Shown: positions 24,510-35,652, counted from the first letter of the stretch. The stretch: DNA of 64,000 bases from Streptomyces sp. SirexAA-E (GCF_000177195.2 NC_015953.1:3720001-3784000); one strand, 5' to 3'. Made by a program: numbers and translations. Notes: generated by a model from the letters alone, not told the origin.

Positions 24510-25860
24510 CCTTGCGGCGTCGGCCCCTCCCGGTCCGTACGGGTGCAGGAGCTCCGGCTTCCGCGCCGAGCCCCGTGCGGTCCGCGGAGACCACCAGCGC
24601 CGCGAGCACCGTCGTCACCGGCACCGAGGCGACCAGGCCGATCGATCCGACGAGCGTCCGGACGATCTCCTCGGCGACCAGTTCGCTGTTGGCCACCACT
24701 CCGACGCTGCTCTGGGCGATGGAGAAGAGCAGCAGCAGGGGCAGCGCCGCGCCCGCGTACGCGAGCACGAGCGTGTTGACGACCGAGGCGATGTGGTCCC
24801 GGCCGATCCTGATGCCGGCCTTGTAGAGCCGCCGCACGCCCATGGTGGGGTCCGCCTGGTGCAGTTCCCAGACCGCCGACGTCTGGGTGACGGTCACGTC
24901 GTCGAGCACACCGAGCGATCCGATGATGACACCGGCCAGCAACAGGCCGCTCATGTCGATCTCCGGGTAGAGCCCGTGGATCAGGCCGGTGTTGTCGTCG
25001 GTGTTGCCGCTCAGGCTCGCCCAGCCGATGAAGAGGGAGCCCAGGAGCCCGATCAGCAGCAGTGAGATGAGGGTGCCGAGTACGGCGACGGAGGTACGGG
25101 CCGTCAGGCCGTGGCAGGTGTAGAGGGCGATCAGCATGATGGCGCTGGCCCCGATGACCGCCACGACCAGCGGATTCGAGCCCTGCAGGATCGCCGGCAG
25201 GATGAACAGCGTGAGCACCGCGAACGAGACCGCGAGTGCGATCAGCGCCATGAGTCCGCGCAGCCTGCCCACGACGACCACCGCCAGGGCGAAGATTCCG
25301 GCCAGCAGGGCCATCGGGAACGAGCGGTCGACGTCCGTCACCGAGTACTGCAGATCGCGGGGCGCGTCGGGGGCGTACGCCACGACCACTCCCTGACCCT
25401 GCTTCAGCTGCCGTGTGGCATCGGGCTGGACGATCTCGACGAACGTGCGGCCCTTGTCCTTGCCGGTCGTCACCTCGACCGTGGCCTTCTTGCACGCGCC
25501 CGTCTGCTCGGCGACGGCCTCACGCCCGGACGGTGTCGAGGTGTCGCCGGTCGGCGGCACCTGTCCGGCGTTCACGTCGGCGCAGTCCACCGCGACGACC
25601 TTCACCACTCTGCCGTCCTGGGTCTGCCGGTCGAAGCCGACGCCGGTGCGCTCGTGGTCCGGGGCTCCGCCGGGCCAGAACGCCACCAGACCCACGAGGA
25701 CCGCGGTGGCGAACGGGATGAGCACGGCCGCGATGACCTTGCGCAGGTGCTTGGAGACCGGTGCGGCGGGGCCGTGGCTGTGCGTATGGGCGTGCGCATG
25801 GCTCTGCGTGCTGCCCGATGCGGGGCCGTGCGGCTCGGGTGCGTTTCCTGGGGACGTCAC
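24505..25860 (-). CDS. YibE/F-family membrane protein
   Basis: A 451-residue membrane protein. A histidine-rich N-terminal tail (QSHAHAHTHSHGP, residues 15-27) precedes one membrane helix (VIAAVLIPFATAVLVGLVAFW). An extracytoplasmic domain of about 130 residues with two cysteines follows, then seven or so helices. YibE/F hallmarks are GSLGVLDDVTVTQTSAVWELHQADP and GRDHIASVVNTLVLAYAGAALPLLLLF. Function is unknown in the family; the His-rich tail suggests metal binding. The GTG at 25860 is a likely but not certain start. Confidence 0.85.
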   Translation of the reverse strand: MTSPGNAPEPHGPASGSTQSHAHAHTHSHGPAAPVSKHLRKVIAAVLIPFATAVLVGLVAFWPGGAPDHERTGVGFDRQTQDGRVVKVVAVDCADVNAGQVPPTGDTSTPSGREAVAEQTGACKKATVEVTTGKDKGRTFVEIVQPDATRQLKQGQGVVVAYAPDAPRDLQYSVTDVDRSFPMALLAGIFALAVVVVGRLRGLMALIALAVSFAVLTLFILPAILQGSNPLVVAVIGASAIMLIALYTCHGLTARTSVAVLGTLISLLLIGLLGSLFIGWASLSGNTDDNTGLIHGLYPEIDMSGLLLAGVIIGSLGVLDDVTVTQTSAVWELHQADPTMGVRRLYKAGIRIGRDHIASVVNTLVLAYAGAALPLLLLFSIAQSSVGVVANSELVAEEIVRTLVGSIGLVASVPVTTVLAALVVSADRTGLGAEAGAPAPVRTGRGRRRKA

Positions 25861-25938
25861 ACCGCGATCATCCCAAGAAGAGGGGAGGCCCTCTGGCCAG
25901 CACGCCAGGGAGGAGGCTAGCGTGGTGGCACCTTTGCA

Positions 25939-26053
25939 CACGCGGGAGCTCGGAGCACCGGGCTGAGAGGGCGCTGACCTCCGTATTTCCGTACGGGACA
26001 CGCTGCGCCGACCGCCGAACCTGTTACCGGGTAATGCCGGCGTAGGGAGTAGG
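25939..26053 (+). promoter_or_regulatory. TPP (thi-box) riboswitch of thiC
   Basis: The two conserved halves are clear: GGGCTGAGAGGGCG at 25960-25973 and the downstream block ACCTGTTACCGGGTAATGCC (26019-26038) followed by GGCGTAGGGAGTAGG. A closing stem and a variable hairpin (CCGTATTTCCGTACGG, 25981-25996) join them. Thiamine pyrophosphate binding should block translation or cause early termination, since the thiC ATG follows within about 5 bases. Confidence 0.95.
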
Positions 26054-26057
26054 TCTC

Positions 26058-27869
<1,812 letters not shown>

Positions 27870-27905
27870 CCCGGCCGCTCACCTGACCCGGCCGCCCACC
27901 TGGCA

Positions 27906-27935
27906 CCGGCCGCCCACCTGGCACCGGGCGGCCGG
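27906..27935 (+). terminator. thiC terminator within short GC repeats
   Basis: CCGGCCGCCC (27906-27915) and GGGCGGCCGG (27926-27935) form a perfect 10-bp stem with a 10-base loop, 37 bp past the thiC stop. The stretch 27867-27925 is made of three to four imperfect 17-18 bp repeats of CTGACCCGGCCGCCCAC type. Confidence 0.75.
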
Positions 27936-28011
27936 CGAGCAGGGCCGCCCGGCGCACCGCGGGGCGTCGACGAGGCACCGGCGCGGCGCGGACGGCCACC
28001 ACGCCGCGCCG

Positions 28012-28833
28012 TCACTCCGGCTGGTGCTCCGGGCCGCCGAAGTCCGGACTGGAGAAGTCGGGGCTGGTGAACGTCGGGCGGGTTCCGGCCGACCGGCCCT
28101 CCTGCGGACCCGAGAAGTCGGGCCTGCTGTAACCGATCTTCGGGATGCGCTGGGCCGACCGGTGCGGGGTCCGCGTCGCGGGCCCGGCGGTCGGATCGGC
28201 CAGGGCGTCCCGGAGGAACGGCAGGATGCCGCGTTCCAGCAGGGCGTGGCGCCAGGCCTCCCGGGCCCGCGCCACGTCCTCGGGCAGCTCCTCCTCGTCC
28301 ATGGCGGGCAGCGCGGTCGCGCCGTTGCGCAGAGCGGTGACGAGGAGTCCGACGGCGGCGACGAGGATCGCCACGGCGGCGGCCACGGCGAAGAACCACC
28401 CGGCGGTGACCATGGTGCCGGCGAAGGACAGGGACGGGCTGAACGCCTTCAGCAGATAGCCGACCAGCAGGAATATCAGGGCGGCCGTGCCGGCGAGGAC
28501 CGGGGCCAGCGCGGCGATCACCGCGAGCGTGCCGGCACCCGTGCGGTCCTGGCCGCCTGGGGCGGAACCGAGGCCGAGATTCGCCTCCGCCAGACCGGCC
28601 GGCCGGCGCAGCTCGCCGCGGACCTTCACGTAGTGGTCGTACTCGGGGGCGGCCGCCGCGGTGATCAGGGCGGTGGCGTCGAGCGCCATCGTCCGGAGCC
28701 GCTCCGCGGTGAGGCGGTCCCCGATCCCGTCGAGATCCGGACGTTCATGGGCGTGGCGCAGTGCGTCCGCGAGGATCCGCTCGTAGGCGGGCCGGTCCTC
28801 GGTCAGCAGGTGCGGAGCGCTTTTCATGTGCAT
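28012..28833 (-). CDS. Membrane protein of unknown function with C-terminal PDF repeats
   Basis: A 273-residue protein. The N-terminal 100 residues are soluble and helical (LLTEDRPAYERILADALRHAHERPDLDGIGDRLTAERLRTM). Two membrane helices follow (LAVIAALAPVLAGTAALIFLLVGYLL and WFFAVAAAVAILVAAVGLLVTAL). A further soluble region ends in a tail with repeats of SRPDFSGP, TSPDFSS and PDFGGP. I do not recognise the family. The start MHMKSAPH at 28833 is the longest plausible one; the second ATG six bases on is equally possible. Confidence 0.7.
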   Translation of the reverse strand: MHMKSAPHLLTEDRPAYERILADALRHAHERPDLDGIGDRLTAERLRTMALDATALITAAAAPEYDHYVKVRGELRRPAGLAEANLGLGSAPGGQDRTGAGTLAVIAALAPVLAGTAALIFLLVGYLLKAFSPSLSFAGTMVTAGWFFAVAAAVAILVAAVGLLVTALRNGATALPAMDEEELPEDVARAREAWRHALLERGILPFLRDALADPTAGPATRTPHRSAQRIPKIGYSRPDFSGPQEGRSAGTRPTFTSPDFSSPDFGGPEHQPE

Positions 28834-29010
28834 CCCCCGATGCTCCGTAGGGCCTGACCGACCGGGCTGCCGGGGTCGGGCGGAAACGGAGGAGAGCCTG
28901 CTACTGGTACGCCGATGGTAGAGCTGTTACGGCAGGACGTGACAGGGGGTTTCCGAAAATGGGCCCGGCGGCCGCGCGGTCAGGGCGTGAGGGATCTTCC
29001 CCGGGAAGCG

Positions 29011-30069
29011 TCAGTCATGCAGGGGAAGTTGGACGACCAGTAGCTTTCCGGCCATTGTGACGCCGCCGTCCATGGCGATGGCCAGCCCGTCCGCGTACAC
29101 GTGCGGACCGTCCACCACGGTGCGGGCGCTGTCCTCACCCTCCTCCGACCCGACCTCGCCGAGCAGATAGGGGATCGGGCTGTGACCGTGGACGACCCGT
29201 CGGCCGCCGTAGGTCGCCATCAGCTCGCGGACCGCCTGTGCGCCGCCCTCGTCGCGGAAGGCGAACCGCTTGGTGAGCTTGCGGAAGAGATCCCAGCACT
29301 CGTCCGCGTCGTGCCGCGTGAGAATGGCGTGCACCGTGTCGTTGACGTCCTCGACGGTGGAGCCGTAGTCGAGGTAGGCGGTCGTGTCGGAGTGCATCAG
29401 CAGATGGCCGTCCTCCTCGACGACCGCGTCGAGCCGGGCCATCCACTGGAGGTGGACGTCCTGGAGCCGCTCCATGTCGGTCTTCTGCCCGCCGTTGAGC
29501 AGCCACGCCGCCTGGAAGGTGGCGGTGCCCGCCCCGGAGTTCACCGGTGTGTCGCCGAACCTCTTGGCGCCGATCAGGAGCAGTTCGTGGTTGCCCATCA
29601 GGGCCTTGCAGTACCCGCCGGCCGCCGCGGCCTCCGCGGACAGCCGCATGACGAGGTCGATGACCCCGATGCCGTCCGGACCGCGGTCGGTGAAGTCGCC
29701 GAGGAACCACAGCCGGGTGTTGCCGGCCGACCAGCGGCCCTCGGCGTCGACGAGCCCCTGTTCGCGCAGGGCGGCGAGCAGCTCGTCGAGGTACCCGTGG
29801 ACGTCGCCGACCACGTACAGCGGCCCACGGCCCGGATCACCGCCCTGCCGCTGCTCCTGCGCGGCCGGCACCTGGGCGGTGTCGCCACGGCTGATCACGG
29901 GGAGGTCGCGCTCGGTGGGGGTGTACCCCTCCGGGACCGCGCCCGGCAGCGGCGCGTTGCCGGGGTGCGGAGAGGGCGGGGGCATCGGCGCCTGCGCATA
30001 AGGCGGTACGCGGAAGTCGCGCAACGTCGCTGTCCGCACCACGGGTTCCTGACCGGCCCCCTGAGTCAT
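29011..30069 (-). CDS. Calcineurin-like metallophosphoesterase (PPP-type phosphatase)
   Basis: A 352-residue protein. A proline-rich tail of about 75 residues precedes the phosphatase: GPLYVVGDVHGYLDELLAALRE (GDVHG), WFLGDFTDRGPDGIGVIDLVMRL (GDxxDRG) and ALMGNHELLLIGAKRF (GNHE) are the metal and active-site motifs, with VVHGHSPIPYL supplying the last histidines. It may be a serine/threonine phosphatase or an ApaH-like Np4N hydrolase. The ATG at 30069 follows GGTGGAGGG; a longer start at 30153 is unlikely. Confidence 0.88.
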   Translation of the reverse strand: MTQGAGQEPVVRTATLRDFRVPPYAQAPMPPPSPHPGNAPLPGAVPEGYTPTERDLPVISRGDTAQVPAAQEQRQGGDPGRGPLYVVGDVHGYLDELLAALREQGLVDAEGRWSAGNTRLWFLGDFTDRGPDGIGVIDLVMRLSAEAAAAGGYCKALMGNHELLLIGAKRFGDTPVNSGAGTATFQAAWLLNGGQKTDMERLQDVHLQWMARLDAVVEEDGHLLMHSDTTAYLDYGSTVEDVNDTVHAILTRHDADECWDLFRKLTKRFAFRDEGGAQAVRELMATYGGRRVVHGHSPIPYLLGEVGSEEGEDSARTVVDGPHVYADGLAIAMDGGVTMAGKLLVVQLPLHD

Positions 30070-30243
30070 CGACCCCTCCACCACCGTTGCGCCGCCGTAC
30101 ACCTGACGGGCCTTGCCTGGTAGAGGTGGTCCGCGGTGTCGTGCGCCCATCATAGGAATGCGGATCGTGCTGTGTGACGCACCAGGGGTGGTGAATCCGG
30201 ACGCACTCGGAGTTCACCGGTCAATTGGCCCGGAATGACCCGG

Positions 30244-31356
30244 TCAGTCCCCGGCGGGTGAGCGTGGCGCGCTGACCGTCGTACGGGGTGGACGCCGTTG
30301 CGAGGACGTCCGGACGATGAGCTCCGTCGGTATGACCTGCTCGACCGGCCCGTCGTGTTCAACGCCCTCGATGGCGTCGATGAGGAGCTGGACGACCGCC
30401 GTGCCGATCCTGCGCGGCTTGAGCGAGAGCGTCGTGATGGGGGGTTCGGTCGACGCGTACACCGTGGACTCGCTGCAGCAGACCAGCAGCAGGTCCTCGG
30501 GGACACGCAGCCCGTAGCGGCGGGCGGCGGCCAGCAGATCGGTCCCGTTGGGGTCGAACAGGCCGTAGACGGCGTCCGGCCGGTCCGGGCGGGCCAGGAG
30601 GCGGTCGGCCGCCACCGCGCCCGCACACGGGTCGTGGGCCGGGTACGACTCGTAGACCGGGTCCTGCCCGACCCGCTCGCACCAGTGGAGGTAGGCGGTC
30701 GTGGACAGACGGGTGTACGTGTCGGTCGTGGTGCCGGTCAGCAGCCCGATGCGGCGGGCCCCCGCCGCGGCGAGATGGTCGAGGAGGTCGAGCACCGCTG
30801 CGCGGTGGTCGTTGTCGACCCACGCGGTGACGGGCAGTGTCCCGGCCGGGCGCCCGTCCGAGACGACCGGCAGCCCTTGGCGGACCAGCTCGGTGACGAC
30901 GGGGTCCTGGTCGGACGGATCGATGACGACCGTGCCGTCGAGGGCCACGTTGGACCAGACGTCGTGCCGCGAGGTGGCGGGGAGGATGACGAGCGCGTAG
31001 CCGCGGGCCAGGGCGGCCGAGGTGGCGGCTCTGGCCATCTCGGCGAAGTACGCGAACTCGGTGAAGGTGAAAGGTTCATCCCCGTACGTGGTCACGGTCA
31101 GACCGATGAGGCCGGACTTGCCCGTGCGGAGGGTGCGGGCCGCTGCCGACGGCCGGTAGCCCAGGCGCTCGGCGACCTCGCGGACATGGCGGCGGGTGGC
31201 GTCCGGCAGTCTGCCCTTGCCGTTGAGGGCGTCGGAAACGGTCGTGATGGAGACGCCGGCCGCCGCCGCGACATCACGGATGCCCGCACGTCCCGGTCGG
31301 CCGCTGCGCCGGGGCGTCTCTGTCCGGCTCACCTGGTGCTTCCCTGCTGCTGTCAT
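30244..31356 (-). CDS. LacI-family transcription regulator
   Basis: A 370-residue regulator. The DNA-binding head is AGIRDVAAAAGVSITTVSDALNGKGRLPDATRRHVREVAERLGYRPSAAARTLRTGKSGLIGLTV, with hinge helix in RPSAAARTLRTG. The periplasmic-binding-like core follows, ending with TTLSLKPRRIGTAVVQLLIDAIEG. The last 20 residues are basic. No sugar operon lies nearby, so it may act at a distance. The ATG at 31356 is chosen; an in-frame ATG upstream adds 22 residues without similarity. Confidence 0.9.
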   Translation of the reverse strand: MTAAGKHQVSRTETPRRSGRPGRAGIRDVAAAAGVSITTVSDALNGKGRLPDATRRHVREVAERLGYRPSAAARTLRTGKSGLIGLTVTTYGDEPFTFTEFAYFAEMARAATSAALARGYALVILPATSRHDVWSNVALDGTVVIDPSDQDPVVTELVRQGLPVVSDGRPAGTLPVTAWVDNDHRAAVLDLLDHLAAAGARRIGLLTGTTTDTYTRLSTTAYLHWCERVGQDPVYESYPAHDPCAGAVAADRLLARPDRPDAVYGLFDPNGTDLLAAARRYGLRVPEDLLLVCCSESTVYASTEPPITTLSLKPRRIGTAVVQLLIDAIEGVEHDGPVEQVIPTELIVRTSSQRRPPRTTVSAPRSPAGD

Positions 31357-31771
31357 GGCGAGCCGATAGTAGGGCTCCGACGGTGGGTAGGGCCGGTCGC
31401 ATATGCACGCGTTGACAGGCACGTTTCTGCATGATCATTCATTGGCTACTGCCTTGCAAGTCAAGGGAGTTAAGGGCTTTCTGGGTTAAGTGTCATGCGC
31501 CCGGCAGCGACGGCCTGTTGAATGGCCCAGGTATCGAAGAGGTCTCAACTCACCTCTTCGAGGGACGCGCGCCACGGAGTGAGCCACCGGCGCGCGCTGG
31601 AACGCGCTGGCGCCCCCCTCCTCGGCCCCGGGTCGCCCGGTGCCGACGCCGGGGGAGGGCAGGCGCTCGGTCGCGCGGACACGGATTTCGGGCACGAGCC
31701 GTTCGCAGGGGCCCTCAATCCTCATAAGGTGAGCAGTATTGCTGTGTACGGACGGTCTAGGAGGACCTGCG
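31357..31771. other. Intergenic region between the LacI gene and hisC
   Basis: 415 bp without a supported gene. It contains GCATATGC (31399-31406), TTGACA at 31412-31417 with no good -10 partner, a perfect 10-bp hairpin at 31534-31561 (TCGAAGAGGT / ACCTCTTCGA, 8-base loop), and the likely hisC promoter near 31702-31730. Confidence 0.6.
31702..31730 (+). promoter_or_regulatory. Candidate hisC promoter
   Basis: TTCGCA at 31702-31707 and TAAGGT at 31725-31730 are 17 bp apart and resemble vegetative Streptomyces -35 and -10 boxes. The hisC start is 42 bp downstream of the -10. Confidence 0.4.
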
Positions 31772-32851
31772 GTGAGCGAGACGAGCCCCAAGCTGCGCGC
31801 CGAGCTGGACGGCGTCCCCGCCTATGTACCGGGCAAGCCGGCGGCCGCCGGTGGACCGGCCGCCTTCAAGCTGTCCTCCAACGAGAATCCGTATCCGCCG
31901 CTGCCGGGGGTGATGGAGTCGGCCCTCGCCGCGGCCGCCGTCTTCAACCGCTACCCGGACATGGCCTGCACCGGTCTGATGAACGAGCTGTCCGACCGGT
32001 TCGGTGTGCCGGTCTCCCATCTGGCCACCGGCACCGGATCGGTCGGTGTGGCGCAGCAGCTGCTCCAGGCCACGTCGGGCCCGGGCGACGAGGTCGTCTA
32101 CGCCTGGCGGTCCTTCGAGGCGTACCCGATCATCACGCAGATCAGCGGGGCGACCTCCGTCAAGGTCCCGCTGACCGACGGCGAGGTGCATGATCTCGAC
32201 GCGATGGCGGACGCGATCACCGACCGGACCCGGATGATCTTCGTCTGCAACCCCAACAACCCGACCGGCACGGTGGTGCGCAGGGCGGAGCTGGAGCGGT
32301 TCCTGGATCGTGTGCCGGACGATGTGCTGGTCGTCCTGGACGAGGCGTACAAGGAGTTCATCCGGGACGCCGAGGTGCCGGACGGGATCGAGATCTACCG
32401 GGACCGGCCCAACGTGGCGGTGCTGCGGACCTTCTCGAAGGCGTACGGCCTGGCGGGGCTGCGGGTCGGCTTCGCGGTGGCGCACGAGCCGGTGGCGGCG
32501 GCGCTGCGCAAGACGGCCGTCCCCTTCGGCGTCAGCCAGGTCGCCCAGGACGCGGCGGTCGCGTCGCTACGGGCCGAGGACGAGCTGCTGGGCCGGGTCG
32601 GCGCGCTGGTCGGGGAGCGGACCCGGGTGCGGGAGGGGCTGGTGCGGCAGGGCTGGACCGTTCCGGAGTCGCAGGCCAACTTCGTCTGGCTGCGGCTGGG
32701 TGAGCGCACGCTCGACTTCGCCGCGGTCTGCGAGGAGGCGGGTGTGACGGTCCGGCCGTTCGCGGGCGAGGGGGTGCGGATCTCGATCGGGGAGACCGAG
32801 GCCAACGACATTCTCCTGAAGGTGGCGGATTCGTACCGCAGGGAGCTGTAG
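31772..32851 (+). CDS. hisC: Histidinol-phosphate aminotransferase
   Basis: A 359-residue fold-I PLP aminotransferase: FKLSSNENPYPPLPGVMESALAAAAVFNRYPD at the start (substrate arm), FVCNPNNPTGTVV, VVLDEAYKEF, and LRTFSKAYGLAGLRVGFAVA with the PLP lysine. It converts imidazole-acetol phosphate to histidinol phosphate. It stands alone, away from a his operon, so it is probably a second copy or acts on another aromatic keto acid; Phe/Tyr aminotransferases are close relatives. The GTG at 31772 has GGAGGACC upstream. Confidence 0.88.
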   Translation: MSETSPKLRAELDGVPAYVPGKPAAAGGPAAFKLSSNENPYPPLPGVMESALAAAAVFNRYPDMACTGLMNELSDRFGVPVSHLATGTGSVGVAQQLLQATSGPGDEVVYAWRSFEAYPIITQISGATSVKVPLTDGEVHDLDAMADAITDRTRMIFVCNPNNPTGTVVRRAELERFLDRVPDDVLVVLDEAYKEFIRDAEVPDGIEIYRDRPNVAVLRTFSKAYGLAGLRVGFAVAHEPVAAALRKTAVPFGVSQVAQDAAVASLRAEDELLGRVGALVGERTRVREGLVRQGWTVPESQANFVWLRLGERTLDFAAVCEEAGVTVRPFAGEGVRISIGETEANDILLKVADSYRREL

Positions 32852-33025
32852 GAGCGCGGCGCCTGCCGTTGTCCGTACCGGTGGCCCCGGGCCGTGTCGA
32901 TCACCGTCGACCGGGCCGGGGCCACTGTGCTGCCCGGGGCGGCCCGGGGTCTCTCCGCCGGTTCGGCCGGAATGCACCCCCCACTCATCGGTCTCGAAAC
33001 CTTGTGCGCCATAATTGCTTGTGAA

Positions 33026-33041
33026 TGTGAACGCGTTCACA
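33026..33041. promoter_or_regulatory. Rex operator (ROP) of the cyd operon
   Basis: TGTGAACGCGTTCACA is a perfect 16-bp palindrome and an exact match to the operator of the NAD(H)-sensing repressor Rex described in front of cydABCD in S. coelicolor. It lies 84 bp before the cydA start. High NADH should release Rex and raise cytochrome bd when oxygen is short. Confidence 0.93.
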
Positions 33042-33125
33042 AGCGTGTCCCGTTTCCTCCCGTGATCGGCGGGATCAATGGGGATGATCCGCACCCGTGA
33101 TCGCGGTGACGCAAGGAGAAGAGAC

Positions 33126-34634
33126 GTGGATCTAGCTCTGGCACCGGAGACCCTGGCGCGATGGCAGTTCGGCATCACCACCGTCTACCACTTCCTGTTC
33201 GTCCCCCTCACGATCTCTCTCGCCGCGCTCACCGCCGGCCTGCAGACCGCATGGGTGCGGACGGACAACGAGAAGTACCTCAGGGCCACGAAGTTCTGGG
33301 GAAAGCTGTTCCTGATCAACATCGCCATGGGCGTGGTCACCGGCATCGTCCAGGAGTTCCAGTTCGGCATGAACTGGTCCGACTACTCGCGCTTCGTCGG
33401 TGACGTCTTCGGGGCGCCGCTCGCCTTCGAGGCGCTCATCGCCTTCTTCTTCGAGTCCACCTTCATCGGGCTGTGGATCTTCGGATGGGACAAGCTGCCC
33501 AAGAAGATCCACCTGGCCTGCATATGGATGGTCTCCCTGGGGACGGTCCTCTCCACCTTCTTCATCCTGGCGGCCAACTCCTGGATGCAGCACCCGGTCG
33601 GGTACCGGATCAACGAGGAACGCGGGCGGGCCGAGCTCACCGACTTCTTCAAGGTCCTCACCCAGGACACCGCGCTCACCCAGTTCTTCCACACCATCAC
33701 GGCTGCCTTCCTCGTGGGCGGCGCCTTCATGGTGGGCATCTCCGCCTTCCACCTGGCCCGCAAGAGGCACATCCCGGTGATGCGCACCTCGCTGCGCGTC
33801 GGTCTGGTCACAGTGGTCGCCGCGGGAATGCTCACCGCGGTCAGCGGCGACTCCCTCGGCAAGGTGATGTTCAAGCAGCAGCCGATGAAGATGGCCGCCG
33901 CGGAGGCCCTGTGGGAGGGGGAGGACGGTGCGCCCTTCTCGCTCTTCGCGGTCGGGGACGTCGCCGAAGGACACAACGACGTGGAGATCTCCATCCCCGG
34001 AGTGCTCTCCTTCCTCGCGGACAACACCTTCACCTCGCACGTCCCCGGCATCAACGACATCAACGCGGAGCTCCAGGAGACCTACGGGCCCGGCGACTAC
34101 CGGCCCAACATCCCGGTCGCGTTCTGGAGCTTCCGCTGGATGATCGGCTTCGGCATGGCGTCGTTCGGGCTCGGTCTGCTCGGGCTGTGGCTGACACGGA
34201 GGAAGTTCCTGCTGCCGCCGTCGCTGCGTACGGGCGAGGACGAGGTGCCGCATCTGGTCCTCTTCAAGAACAAGGCGCTGAGCCCGAAGTTCGCCCGGCT
34301 CTACTGGATCACCGCGCTGTGGACCATGCTCTTCCCCCTGATCGCCAACTCCTGGGGCTGGATCTTCACCGAGATGGGACGACAGCCCTGGGTGGTGTTC
34401 GGGGTGTTCCAGACCCGGGACGCGGTATCCCCCGGCGTCTCGCAGGGCGAGGTCCTCACCTCCATGATCGGCTTCACCGCGCTCTACGCGATCCTCGCCG
34501 TGATCGAGGTCAAGCTGCTCGTCAAGTACGTCAAGGCCGGGCCGCCGGAGCTCACCGAGGCCGACCTGCATCCACCCACCAGGATCGGCGGCCACGACCA
34601 GGACGCCGACCGGCCGATGGCCTTCTCCTACTGA
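33126..34634 (+). CDS. cydA: Cytochrome bd ubiquinol/menaquinol oxidase subunit I
   Basis: A 502-residue membrane protein with about nine helices. It carries the heme and quinol sites: MDLALAPETLARWQFGITTVYHFLFVPLT with heme b595 ligand His22, WMQHPVGYRINEERGRAELTDF, the Q-loop motif GRQPWVVFGVFQT near residue 420, and KEEFGMNWSDY-like QFGMNWSDYSRFVGDVFGAPLAFE. The Q loop is the short type common in actinobacteria. It reduces oxygen with very high affinity and without proton pumping. The GTG at 33126 follows AAGGAG. First gene of the Rex-controlled operon. Confidence 0.97.
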   Translation: MDLALAPETLARWQFGITTVYHFLFVPLTISLAALTAGLQTAWVRTDNEKYLRATKFWGKLFLINIAMGVVTGIVQEFQFGMNWSDYSRFVGDVFGAPLAFEALIAFFFESTFIGLWIFGWDKLPKKIHLACIWMVSLGTVLSTFFILAANSWMQHPVGYRINEERGRAELTDFFKVLTQDTALTQFFHTITAAFLVGGAFMVGISAFHLARKRHIPVMRTSLRVGLVTVVAAGMLTAVSGDSLGKVMFKQQPMKMAAAEALWEGEDGAPFSLFAVGDVAEGHNDVEISIPGVLSFLADNTFTSHVPGINDINAELQETYGPGDYRPNIPVAFWSFRWMIGFGMASFGLGLLGLWLTRRKFLLPPSLRTGEDEVPHLVLFKNKALSPKFARLYWITALWTMLFPLIANSWGWIFTEMGRQPWVVFGVFQTRDAVSPGVSQGEVLTSMIGFTALYAILAVIEVKLLVKYVKAGPPELTEADLHPPTRIGGHDQDADRPMAFSY

Positions 34635-34650
34635 GCTGCGGAGCTGAGAG

Positions 34651-35652
34651 ATGGAACTCCACGACGTCTGGTTCGTACTCATAGCCGTCCTGTGGACCGG
34701 TTACTTCTTCCTCGAGGGATTCGACTTCGGTATCGGGGTCCTCACCAAGCTGCTGGCCCGTGACCGCAAGGAACGCCGAGTCCTGATCAACACGATCGGC
34801 CCCGTCTGGGACGGGAACGAGGTGTGGCTGCTCAGCGCCGGCGGCGCGACCTTCGCGGCCTTCCCGGAGTGGTACGCCACCCTGTTCTCCGGCTTCTACC
34901 TGCCGCTGCTGATCATCCTGGTCTGCCTGATCGTGCGCGGGGTCGCCTTCGAGTACCGCGCCAAGCGGACCGAGGAACGCTGGCAGACCAACTGGGAACA
35001 CGCGATCTTCTGGACCTCTCTGATCCCCGCCGTGCTCTGGGGCGTGGCGTTCGGGAACATCGTCCGCGGGGTGAAGATCGACGCCGACATGGAGTACGTC
35101 GGTAACCTCTGGGACCTGCTCAACCCGTACGCGCTGCTGGGTGGTGTGGTCACCCTCTTCCTCTTCACCTTCCACGGCACGGTGTTCGCCGCGCTCAAGA
35201 CCGTCGGGGACATCCGGGGGCGGGCGCGCTCGCTCGCGGTCAAGCTCGGCCTGGTCACCGCGGTGCTCGCCCTGGTCTTCCTCGTCCTGACGCAGCGCGA
35301 CAACGGCGACGGATGGAGCCTGCTGGCGCTGGTGGTCGCCGCGGTGTCGCTGGTCGCCGCCATCGGGGCCATCGCCGCGGGACGCGAGGGCTGGTCGTTC
35401 GGACTCTCCGGCCTGGCCATCACGGCCACGGTGGCGATGCTCTTCCTGACGCTGTTCCCGAACGTGATGCCGTCCTCGCTGGACGACGCCTGGAACCTCA
35501 CGGTCAGCAACGCCTCGTCCAGCGGATACACCCTCACGATCATGACCTGGTGCGCGGGCATCGCGACCCCGCTCGTGCTGCTCTACCAGGGCTGGACGTA
35601 CTGGGTGTTCCGCAAGCGCATCGGCACGCAGCACATCGCCGATCCGCACTGA
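34651..35652 (+). CDS. cydB: Cytochrome bd oxidase subunit II
   Basis: A 333-residue protein with about eight helices. Family features: MELHDVWFVLIAVLWTGYFFLEGFDFGIGVL at the start, NTIGPVWDGNEVWLLSAGGATFAAFPEWYATLFSGFYLPLLIILVCLIVRGVAFEYR, and NASSSGYTLTIMTWCAGIATPLVLLYQGWTYWVFRKRI at the end. It follows cydA after 16 bp and stabilises its hemes. The usual substrate-channel residues around GFDFGIG are kept. Confidence 0.97.
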   Translation: MELHDVWFVLIAVLWTGYFFLEGFDFGIGVLTKLLARDRKERRVLINTIGPVWDGNEVWLLSAGGATFAAFPEWYATLFSGFYLPLLIILVCLIVRGVAFEYRAKRTEERWQTNWEHAIFWTSLIPAVLWGVAFGNIVRGVKIDADMEYVGNLWDLLNPYALLGGVVTLFLFTFHGTVFAALKTVGDIRGRARSLAVKLGLVTAVLALVFLVLTQRDNGDGWSLLALVVAAVSLVAAIGAIAAGREGWSFGLSGLAITATVAMLFLTLFPNVMPSSLDDAWNLTVSNASSSGYTLTIMTWCAGIATPLVLLYQGWTYWVFRKRIGTQHIADPH

